Made by a program: the position numbers and the translations under genes. Below are positions 55,075-64,000 of a DNA stretch of 64,000 nt, one piece after another. Positions within the stretch are counted from its first letter, which is position 1. Each line of letters opens with the position of its first letter. The notes under the pieces are model-generated. The model was not told where the DNA came from. It worked only from the letters and a program-made list of their open reading frames with translations, and made no database searches. Source of the DNA: Perkinsus olseni. Its lineage: Eukaryota > Perkinsozoa > Perkinsida > Perkinsidae. The stretch lies in NCBI GenBank assembly GCA_013115135.1, contig JABANP010000043.1:124001-188000 (forward strand), in the 5' to 3' direction.

Positions 55075-57111
55075 ATGCCGCCTCTGGTAGAAGCCACGTC
55101 TGCTTTTAAAGGAGTTATTGATCAATCAACTGAGTCCTTGCAGAGGATTCGACGGGTACATCGACAGAGCGTATCTTAGGTTCATCATGGTTCTATACAG
55201 ATTCTGGAAGCTGTCGGGAGTCCGCTGGAGGCGCTAGCGGCTTCAGGGTCGAGGTTTGTTCATGTCACTGGTAACTTCCAGAGCATTGCATCAAGTTGCC
55301 TGAGCGCTCCCTTGCAGGGACCAACGGCAAGGGCACGGTGTGCGCAGGCCTGGCTGCAAAACTACGGCAGTTTCGAGTGGGGACCTTCACCAGTCCGTGC
55401 CAGCGATGGCCGAACGATCAGATATCGGTCAACGGTGACAGCATCCCCGCCGCAGGGTGAGCTTGAAAAGGACAGGCTCCTGCTGTTACAGCCGTGGACT
55501 GAATCAGGTATGAGCGAGAATTGCAGCGTATAATGGAGGAGGCCCGCAAGGAGGGCGAGGTCGGGTTGACAGACTTCGAGGCGACGACCATCGCTGCGTT
55601 CTCCTGGTTCGCTAAGATGAGGTTGGTATCCTGTAGATGGTGAAGGTCACGATTGATGCCCTCAGGCCGCTGGATTTCGTCATTATCGAAGTTGGCATGG
55701 GTGGCCGTGAGGACGCCACTAACGTGAGCTTTCCTTCCTCTCCGTGGTGATCATCAGCATGCGTCGAGTCAGGTCCTCCCTAGTACGGACGTGGCTGTTT
55801 TAACGGGTGTCGCCCTCGACCATACCAACTTTTTGGGACCGACACTTGAGGATGTGGGTGGACGGATGTATCTCCTTAGGCTGTCATGGTCGATTCCCAG
55901 ATATGTTCCGCGAAGTGTGGTATCATCACCCCGCACACCCGCACGGCTGTGGTCTCCGGGGCCTACGTCAATGCATCATGCCTTGATATTGTGCAAGACA
56001 GATGCGCCCTGACCGGCACCGACTTCCGAGTGGTGGAGGGCTCCGCTGATAGCGACGACTACAAGGGCCACTACGCCGCCCTCGAGGATGAGATCATGAA
56101 GGCCCTCGGTGTCTCTGATGACCAGAAAAGTCGGCTTTCGGGTAGGGCTATTTTGAAGGGATTCCGTCGCAATGGGCCCTCAACAGGTCCCGGGAAGCAT
56201 CTCGAGTTGCGAGGTCGACAAGAGCTCATCCAGCATCCACTGGACCCCTACCCTTCCCATGATACTCGACGGTGCTCACAACGACGAGGGTCTCAGGTCC
56301 CTGGCGCACTTCATACAGCAGACCTTGGAGGGGCAGCCTGAGATCACTGAGGTGCTCGCTGATACTCGTACAGACCTCAACCCAGTACAGTGTTCGATTC
56401 TTGATAGCCTTAAACTTGATAACCCGAACAAGACAACAGGAAAATACCTTTGAAACTTGAAACCTACCAAGTGCTCATCATTGTTCGACCAAAGCTTCGC
56501 ACAACGAGGCAATATGTGAAACCTATTACTCTGACCATCAAAATTCTACTTTTTCGTTCGATACTTCTAGTTGCCATGGTCGCATTGATTTACCGCATCC
56601 AGTATCGGGGTGTCAGTTACGGTTCATCGTGGCCCTCTCCGGCGGTAGGATCCCCAGTGAGCTCTTCCCTCTGTTTTTAAAGCCCTTCGCGGTGCCCACG
56701 ACCGGTGTCTACACCACCACATTCAGAGACGTCCCGCAAATGCCCTGGGTAGGATCAAATCAATTTCCATTGCAACGTCGAAGGGAATCCCGATCAGGTG
56801 AAAGCCGTGGATCCAACAGAAGCCGCCAAGGCAGCTCAACAGTAGGCCATGGCAATGGGCACTGTGGTACGCTTGAATGCGCCGACCCAGGTGTTTGCCA
56901 TCGACGAAGATCATCGAGCCCGTGGAGGACCTGACGACCGCTTTAAAAAGGTCTATCCACCCCAACACGGACGGTGAGTGGCTCGAGTGCTCCTGCTACT
57001 TTCACGTCGTTCTTCTCAGTAACGCACCGCCCTCTCGTGGTCGTGTGCGGTTCGCTTTACCTAGTACGAGAGTATCTATTGTTGCTTGACGAGGGGCTGC
57101 TCGAAATTTGA
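55075..57111 (+). CDS. Dihydrofolate / folylpolyglutamate synthase
   Basis: Early exons are clear: 55075-55155, 55201-55270, 55318-55456, 55508-55621, 55666-55723, 55773-55853 and one from 55901. They encode SLQRIRRILEAVGSPLEALA, FVHVTGTNGKGT (the ATP-binding P-loop), FTSP, LTDFEATTIAAFSWFAK, DFVIIEVGMGGREDATN and VLTGVALDHTNFLGPTLEDI, then SAKCGIITP. Later exons encode ILDGAHNDEG, RFIVALSGGR...QMPW, VKAVDPTEAAKAAQQ, IEPVEDLTTALKRS and LVVVCGSLYLVREYLLLL, ending in TGA at 57109-57111. This is the whole order of the Mur-ligase-like family that adds Glu to dihydropteroate or folates. Whether it does one or both reactions cannot be told. The join between about 56130 and 56205 is unresolved: the best intron changes the frame, so a small indel or a missed exon is possible. 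An intron of about 260 nt precedes the C-terminal domain. Confidence 0.85.
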
Positions 57112-57299
57112 TTTCCACCCATCCCTGTTGTGTTCGAGTCAACACTCTCAACTCAATAACGACCGCACTTTGAAAAATATACCTTTGCATAGTACGGGAC
57201 AGTGGATACTTCATTCGAGCCCTTCCGAGGTCGTTGCCGCGTTCCCTTCTACAGCCGGCGTAGGGCTGACAATAGGGCAAGCAGATCGTGACCACCGAC

Positions 57300-57905
57300 G
57301 CTCCCTACTCCCCGTCTATCACCTTGTGGTTGTAGTCGCTCGAGGCGATTCTGCTTCCGTTGAATTGCTGCAGCTGGTCGTTGAACATGTCGCATTATAC
57401 AGTACTCGCTGGTCACTCTCTTCCCCCGCTGATATCATATCACGTTCCGTCTGAGAGAACACAATCCCCACCACGGTACTACGAACCCTTCCTTCCTCAC
57501 TGGCCCCAGCTTGGTCGTCGCCAACTGCCACGCTGAGTTGTATATATCCGCTGCCTTCGTCGCTGCCACTAAAAACTGGCAGAGTTCTGACGCTGCATAG
57601 CACCATTGGGCCAGGGCATCCGGGCTGAAGTCGGGATCCAGTACGATAGAGTGCAACCTGATGGTAAAGACGGTACGCGAAAGGCAGGCAAGCCAGAATT
57701 ACTTATTGAGTGTCCACAGAGACACATCCTGAGCACGACGATCCATCAGTCGTTCGACGAACTGCTCTGGAGAGGCTCTGATATCAGACACCATCCTTTG
57801 GTAGGAGGGAGTGGGTTCCTCACTGATCGTGACGGGAGATGGCATCGTGCCTGAAGTGGCCTTTGCTGTACCATCGCAAGCCCACTCAGCCCTTACCCGT
57901 AACAA
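57300..57905 (-). CDS. Dynein heavy-chain-like fragment (stalk region)
   Basis: On the minus strand the exon ending at 57703 (PSPVTISEEPTPSYQRMVSD, SPEQFVERLMDRRAQDVSLW) joins over a 45-nt intron (57702-57658) to the exon 57657-57501. That exon encodes LHSIVLDPDFSPDALAQWCY, AASELCQFLVAATKAADIYN and KLGP. The block 'DPDF.P......C.AA..LC.F..A...A..IY......P' is that seen just before the coiled-coil stalk of dynein heavy chains. A further short intron (57500-57451) follows, after which no clear stalk sequence can be traced. A normal dynein heavy chain exceeds 4000 residues, so this is a relic or a small derived gene. Confidence in the family is moderate; whether it is expressed is unknown. Confidence 0.42.
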
Positions 57906-59795
57906 TAGCGACGTCTCTGTAGTTCATGAACAGGGTGTAGGCCATCGCTGTGAGATTTAGTGTTCGCGATAGGGGCACGCTGGTGATGGAAGACACCCCA
58001 TCAGGGTTCGCCTTCAAGTAACTGAACTTACACGATGGGAGCTCTCCTTACACAGTACAACCGCCACGACAGACAGTGGCAGTCCTTATCGATTCCCGAG
58101 CTACGAGTGAGAGAAGGCCCCTCGACCGGCATTACCATATTGAGTCAACCATTTGCCCAGTGTACCGTGAAGTCCGATCCATCAGAGCGACGAACTCTGA
58201 GTATGCGTCATTCTCCTTACACCCGAGGTTTCCCATTATACAATAGTGAAACGCTGAATGGAAGAAAGGCGTGGAAGAATCAAAATGTGTTCAGTAGACC
58301 TTCTCTGAAGAAGCCGGTCGAAGCCTTAGAGCAGGAAGACGTGATAATTAAGTCATGTATTGCTCGTTATTAAGGACAGTTTCAATCTGACCTCCCCTGA
58401 GTGCTCCCGGGATGACTTCAAGATACGCCAGGCTCAATCCTGGGAGTGCGCTCGGAATTCAGGAGAGATCTATTGGGCTCCTCTAATACTTCTCATTGTT
58501 GAGGGGAAGAGAATCGTAATCGATCACACGACAACTCTGTTCGGCCTCGCTGCCTAATGCCGCCCCACGGAGATCTGCGCCCTGATCACAAGAGTGCCCG
58601 ACGTGTTAGGGCGCTGAGGAGAAATCGTCGTGTGAATTACGCCCATGAGGCAACGGTCCGTCGCATTGTAGCGCTCGATGGGGATTGTGTCATCTACTAC
58701 CCCCATACTTAACGCACAGGTTTCCTAATTGGACCAGGACCACGGGAAGCCCTTCCCGACCAACTTGACAGCAAAGTAAGAACTTGGCAGTCGTAGGACT
58801 TCCATTTTGTAAGAGTAAAATGGAGGGCAACCGACCTGCCGCTAGGTAGGCGTAAAATGGACGAACCACCAGTACGAAGTACCGCCAGATTTTTGCCTCG
58901 ATCGCTGATCGACGATCAGCCGTAGATGCTCGGCAGAAGGTCGAAGTCGGTTTTCGTAGGATGGTCAATTTCCGTTGGAACGGTCGAATAGAAGTAGAGA
59001 TCGGGTACTTGGCCCAAGGTCGTGCTGTGATAGTAACAACGTGCCCAGTATCATACTGGCAGTATGTGAACACCACGTTGTCGAGATAAATTGCGCGGAG
59101 AAATATAATGTGCCGGGATCGAACCCGAAAGGTGAGCTCAGTGACACAAAGGTACGAAGGTGAGGCGACCCGGCGACATCGGATCTCTGGAAGTTGTATT
59201 TCCATACGAGCGGACCATCAATAATGCTATTCGAGAAGCATACACGTAGAAGATGACTCGATGCAGTTAGTGTTGGGAACAACAACAAGCTACACAAACA
59301 CTGAGAAGAACAGCGCACCGCACGCACGCACAGTAGCTAGGGAAAATCTGAAGGGGCTTGAACTACAAGTGGACGGACGAAAAAGTGCAATCGGTACTGG
59401 TCTTGCCCATTGCAATTGGCATGCGTGCTACTGGGACCGATGATTTTAACTGGGCGGCACAAATAAGATTTCCGCCAGCCTTGGCGGTACTGACCTCAGG
59501 CAGACGTGAAAATACAATGTTTGGTGAGAGTATACTCCCTGGTGGAGAAGAAGTCCTCTCACAACTCTCAACAACTCAAATGAGGATGATCGACGACCGG
59601 CAGCCGGTCACCGGCTCTCGGAGAAAATAAACACCGGCGGAGACGCGACGAGTCTAGGGCCCTGCCGTAGGGTGAACCGGCTGGGAGACGCGTACAACGC
59701 ATGTCTCTCATCAGCTGGTTGCGACTAGGGAAAGCTCAGCTTGAGCCCCTTCTGAGAGTCTCAGACTGAGACGAGCCCATATCTTTTCGTCTACC
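57906..59795. other. Mostly unassigned region
   Basis: Possible upstream minus-strand exon sequence at about 57945-58030 (PDGVSSITSVPLSRTLNLTA, MAYTLFMNYRDVAIVTG) may belong to the dynein-like fragment. Elsewhere no gene is supported. At about 59105-59130 the minus strand reads TTCGGGTTCGATCCCGGC, a B-box-like word, but no tRNA can be folded. Confidence 0.35.
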
Positions 59796-62314
59796 ATGAG
59801 AATCTTCTTGACGATGATGCTTGTTCCTTACGTAGTAACCCCTGGGAAAGCGACGACCCTTCCACGTCATCCTCGTAGTGAGCCGCTTTGCACGTGCTGT
59901 ATCAACAACGCTCACGTTTAGGGCCGTTTCTCGGAGTAACCGACGACTTGGTGACAGCTTTGAGAGCGGGTGAATCCAGAGACGGACCAGCCCCTAGCAG
60001 CATCTGTGACAACACGGTGGTCCAATATCACGGCTATCTGCCTGGCCAAGGCGATACTAGGTAGAACAATGAGCAGGTCTTGGGGGAGGTCCGCTTCTTC
60101 TTCACTAGATTATTCTACTGGTTCTTCGAGTCTCGCCATAACCCACGAGACAGCCCCACTGTGATCTACTTCCAAGGCGGCCCTGGTGGCAGTAGTCTCT
60201 TCTCGGCAGTATCAGGCAATGGCGGCCCTTGTATTGTTGATGACATCGGCAACAACACTTCAATAAATAAGTTAGATATTATTGACTGCAACGGACGCAT
60301 GCAAGTTCACAAGATACTCCTGGAACACGCATGCGAATGTGATGTACTTCGACCAACCGGCAGGAGTCGGCTTCAGTAGAGGCCCCATCCCCAAGAGTTC
60401 CGTCGAGGCGGCTGAGTCGACGTAGCCGATTCACGCCAACGCGTCCCGAACTGCATCCAACTGACCGTAGATACCTGGCTCTCAGCGAATTCTTCCGCTC
60501 GCGGCCAGAGTACAACACGAGAGTTTTCTTGGCTGGCCAATCATATGCTGGTACGGCGGTACGCCCCAACGCCGAATTCAGCAGCCTATTGCTGCAGGCC
60601 ATTACATCCCACCACTGGCGGTGAAGTTAAAGCAGAGGACCTCGCGAGTGCGGCTTGAAGGCATCATCCTTGGCAACGCAGAAGTCGCACCCGAGATTCA
60701 GTGAGGGCGTGGGGAGGCTTGTTCCCCTGGTACGATAGCCCGCCCTCTCAGATGGCGTTACTTTCCGACAATGCTTCATGAGAACGGATTTACCTCGCAG
60801 GAAGTGTAATTGCGAGGCCACTGGAAAACTCTGGCCTGAAACTCTCCGTTTTTGCAACAGATATGAGGAGCTTGAAGCGAAGGCAACAAGTTGCGCCAGA
60901 TTGGTGCATGCGTGTAATGCACTGTGGAGGGCTTTCGACGCGAAGACTACCGAAGATCCTCAACTGTTGGAAAATCTCAACCGAACTTGTATAAGAGCAA
61001 AACGAGTGCGATGGAGAGATTTTTTCAAACCAGTCATTCGTGCGGGCAGAAGCACGTAGGCCTGGTTGAGTGGGGGACGGTGAACAGAAAAGAATGACTC
61101 TTAGTTACCACTTGGATAAGAGAAGCATTGACCCGACTGAGGATCCCATTTTTAAACAAGTGAACTCAGGAGAAAGCAACATCTTTGATTCGGCTAGTGA
61201 TCTCATTTTATTTGTCGTAGTGATGCGGCACTTCATGGGACCCATCGAGCGCCGCATCCTTCACACTACTTAAAGTTTCTCTTCGACAATTTTGACCACA
61301 GTTCCATACATGCTGCCAATCCAACGGCACTGATTCCTGGTTTCAGGTAACAGCCTTCCTGAACAGTCAGACCGTTCGGAGGTTCTTCGGTCGTGATTTA
61401 GTCTGGCAACTCGCAAGCACCGAGGTATGCCCTCGGGCAGCAACTCATTCTTCCCTAGTCGTGCAATATGCCAACTCCACTTTGGACTGAGTTGCACCCA
61501 GCTCCCACTACAAGCCTCCTACTGTCACGACCTACACTTTGTGTTTGGACGTACGAATATGTTTCGGTACAACTTACCCACGAGCACTCCTTTGCTCGTG
61601 GATATTTACTCACAGCATTCGTTCGAGTGTGGATATAACCATAGAATGATTCACAAGTTTAGAAGGTGTTTTGAGAACAGAGCTCTTACTGGTGGCCCAA
61701 GGAGGCAAGATCCGAACTCTTTAGTCGGCCGTGGCGCAGTAATGGCTCGCTTCATCTACGTCGAGAGAAACGAAGTCGCCAGCCTGCGGTATCTCAGGTA
61801 TACGGTGAGTTCGAGCGTGAGATGGCGTGCAACTTCCACCAGATCCTGCCCGATCTTCTCCATGAAGGACTGCGAGTAGGTTGAGTACGCTCAACACTCT
61901 CCACTCGATCTCGTCATAGCAGATTCTTGTATTTGCTGGTGACCGAGACTTAGCGTGCAACTGGATGGGCAGTCTAGCATGGATGAAGGAGCTGCGGTGG
62001 CGAGGGATGATCGGGTTTAGGAAGGCTACGCCCTTTGAATACGAGGTGAGTGGAAGCGACACGTTGCACGCGTGTTCGGGAATCATCGCAGTTACCCAAT
62101 GGAGACCCCATTGGCAACCTGAAGACATACACTTTGCCTGACGCTGGTGGCCAACTAGCTTTCATAAGGGTAGCTGCGGATGATGCTCCGCCGAAGCTCC
62201 ACGGTGATAGCTGGCTGAGCTGCTCAGGTCTATGGTATCGGGCATAGCGTGGCGATGGAAGCTCCTCAAGGAGCTCTGAAGATGGTGGATGATTTCCTGT
62301 ACCACAATCTCTGA
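59796..62314 (+). CDS. Serine carboxypeptidase (peptidase family S10)
   Basis: The gene begins with a signal-peptide-like [19 protein letters not shown] at 59796. Exon pieces then encode [70 protein letters not shown] and [20 protein letters not shown]. An intron inside Ala-Gly follows, then [65 protein letters not shown] and [20 protein letters not shown], and a stop at 62312-62314. This is the S10 order with catalytic Ser in GxSYA, Asp in GDRD and His in GHSVA. Two usually invariant positions differ: GGPGGSS instead of GGPGCSS, and GQSYAG instead of GESYAG. Members act in the secretory pathway or lysosome/vacuole and trim C-termini. Exon borders in the middle insert (60.75-61.3 kb) are not resolved. 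Confidence 0.85.
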
Positions 62315-63884
62315 TTGCCATGATGCCCGAGTGACTATGACCGATCGTGAGACGGTGCCGATTGCTCCAACGTGTCGAATACTCAGCTCAACCTCACTAA
62401 TCCCGGACGGATGCCGTGAGCTCTGGGCAGTGACTGCTGGCCATCCCTCGGCTGATGATTCCGAATCGCGTGGTAACACATGATAAGTGAATGTTGCCGC
62501 CGAGAACTTGTCGGCCGATAGTGAGAGGTCATTGATGTTGCGTTAATCCCTCACAAGTAGGTGTGGACATGCCAACGTGCGTTCCGACAAGAAATGGTCC
62601 CACCTGAGCTGTTAGAGCGAAAAAATCTATTCAGCTTGCAATCATGTGCACTGTCTACATAACACAATGAAGCTGTGCTCATACTAGCTTCGCATTATCA
62701 CTCCATTCTCTCAACTATTCGGCTCTCCTATCTGCTCTATCTCGTTCACTATGAGCCCAATCTACTTATGTTGTGTTCTATAACTACACCTACTGCAACG
62801 AGATAGTGCACATGTCCTCCGTTCTGAGATGATAACGTGACCACGTTGGGGGTTGTCGAACCATCGGCCTTGAGCTGGGCTGCGTACGGTACGGAGTATG
62901 ACCCAAACTACAGACCTACAACGGGTGCTGGCTAGTACGGGAGTGAATTAGATTTAATTCACCTTTCGTCAGAATGGACTTGAAAATTGCAAGCTTTGAA
63001 GGGACGAGACCGACGTAGCTTACAGTAGCAGTACCGCTGTAGCACGGTGCCAAATAGATTCTAGTCGCTCAGTGGCAGCAGAACCCCACAGCTATACCGT
63101 TCGGTGAATAGCCGGGTGCTGTGTAGGCGTACTCACTCCGTACTTAGGAGCGGCTGTGACGATTACGGTTCTCTTACTTGAACCGTACCCGTACTGCCGC
63201 TCACCTCTGATCAGCGCTGATAGCTAAACCATGGTGGAGATTAGCGCTCCTACCAAGTAGGAAGGCGGAGCGGCCAAGCCGCTGAAACAAGAGGCAGCAG
63301 AGGTGTGCTACGGGGGATTGGGACAGCGATAACGATGCACCAGCATCTTCCAGGAGTCCTCACTAAGAACTACAGCTTAAAAACCGTCGAATAGATCAAG
63401 GCTTGTGGGCCGAGACAAAGACGAATGTGTGGTGCAGGGAAGCCATTGCCTTCACCGCTCACGTTTACTCTTGCCTCTGAGAGAAGGTGCATTTGGATGA
63501 ACGCAAACTGCAAGATTCAACCCAGCGGTTGTAATCCTTAACATTTTCCGACCGATTTGAAAATGCCTGAAGATGCCTTCGAGCGCCTCGATCTAGATTC
63601 CAGATCGAAGAATCCAGATTCTGGACATTCTAGAATTATAACAAACTCCGCAGACACTAAGTATCACCGCCCACGTGAGGTTGCAGTACAATCTTCGAAG
63701 ATCCTCAGGATGTGATCGTGTCACTGTAAACACAGGAAATGCATCCTTTTCATGACATCACATCCCACATCGACACACATAACAACATGCAAAGGAGTAA
63801 TTATTGGTAGATTATGAAGCTGACCTGCTATTGAAACTTCTTAGCCGCCGCCGCCGTCGGCGACTCGCCTCCGCGGCGTCTGCT
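62315..63884. other. Intergenic, with one MITE-like repeat
   Basis: No gene is seen. The 172-bp repeat at 62643-62814 is listed separately. A palindromic stretch built on CTAGATTCCAGATC / AATCCAGATTCTGG lies at about 63591-63635, and a CCG/CGG-rich stretch at 63844-63880. Confidence 0.45.
62643..62814 (+). mobile_element. MITE-like 172-bp repeat (copy 2)
   Basis: The unit starts CATGTGCACT and ends AGTGCACATG, a perfect 10-bp terminal inverted repeat. Its interior matches the repeat in hydroxylase intron 5 (53708-53851) on the opposite strand at roughly four of five positions. It encodes nothing. A target-site duplication is not clear. Confidence 0.65.
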
Positions 63885-64000
63885 TCACTGCCGTGGAGGG
63901 ATGTAGCGCTTGAGCTTATCATTCCAGTTAGTCGCGACGGCGATGATCAGAGCTTGAGTGAAGCCGGAGCGAACGTACTTGAATACGGAATCGTCTGTGG
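63885..64000 (-). CDS. 3' end of an unassigned gene, cut by the window edge
   Basis: The minus-strand frame reads DSVFKYVRSGFTQALIIAVA, TNWNDKLKRYIPPRQ and a stop at 63885-63887. Composition and codon pattern look coding, and the segment is uninterrupted to the window end. The C-terminus is amphipathic to hydrophobic. No family is recognised from 37 residues. Confidence 0.45.
   Translation of the reverse strand, partial: TDDSVFKYVRSGFTQALIIAVATNWNDKLKRYIPPRQ

Noticed and set aside
1..64000. CRISPR arrays, bacterial operons, integrated viral genomes
   Set aside because: No regularly spaced direct repeats, no Shine-Dalgarno-led gene strings and no capsid, polymerase or integrase-type proteins were seen; the gene structure is spliceosomal throughout.

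Overview
The window looks like nuclear DNA of an intron-rich unicellular eukaryote, most plausibly a Perkinsus-like alveolate. Genes are cut into many short exons by GT-AG introns of about 42-65 nt, spacing is compact, and several products (EI24-type membrane protein, PKA-type kinase, fatty-acid hydroxylases, folate ligase, S10 carboxypeptidase) are eukaryotic. The genus is an inference from gene style, not from a diagnostic marker. No prokaryotic operon, rRNA, convincing tRNA or CRISPR array was found.

Layout. 1-206 holds the cut end of a minus-strand member of a repeated membrane-protein family (here called family A). About 1.4-5.9 kb is a plus-strand, many-exon, ubiquitin-binding type gene or gene pair (UBA-like and UIM motifs). 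6.7-8.1 kb is a six-exon EI24 homologue. 9.0-32 kb is an accessory region. It contains A-family copies at 9.0, 10.7, 16.4, 23.6 and 28.8 kb, three of them broken. A minus-strand coiled-coil, low-complexity gene or genes lies at 12.2-19.3 kb. A 1.1-kb terminal-inverted-repeat element sits at 20.7-21.8 kb. A roughly 4-kb segment (23.3-27.7 and 28.5-32.3 kb) is duplicated in tandem; each copy holds one A gene and one convergent secreted or membrane-type B gene whose reconstructed tail carries PPxY motifs. 33.0-34.1 kb is a glycine-rich small protein, and 36.6-38.8 kb a PKA catalytic-subunit-like gene with a one-base frame break. 39-43.4 kb is palindrome-rich and holds an intact A gene followed by a broken one.

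43.9-48.2 kb carries three unassigned multi-exon genes. 48.6-49.98 and 52.98-54.37 kb are two paralogous nine-exon fatty-acid hydroxylases with nearly identical exon lengths. Between them lie an unassigned gene and a striking protein with ten ~29-residue repeats built around a [WY]xDHF core. 55.1-57.1 kb is a dihydrofolate/folylpolyglutamate synthase. 57.4-57.9 kb is a minus-strand piece resembling a dynein heavy-chain stalk. 59.8-62.3 kb is a serine carboxypeptidase, and 63.9 kb to the end is the 3' end of an unassigned minus-strand gene.

The housekeeping genes show no shared pathway beyond ordinary cell functions (lipid hydroxylation, folate glutamylation, signalling, secretory proteolysis, ubiquitin binding). 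The interest lies in the accessory region. There, the A/B families are duplicated, partly overwritten by gene-conversion-like exchange, and broken by frameshifts and by short insertions that are inverted copies of their own flanks. A ~150-bp MITE-like repeat sits both in one hydroxylase intron and in the 62.7-kb intergenic DNA. Exon joins were worked out by eye from splice signals, reading frame and paralogue comparison; no transcript evidence was available.
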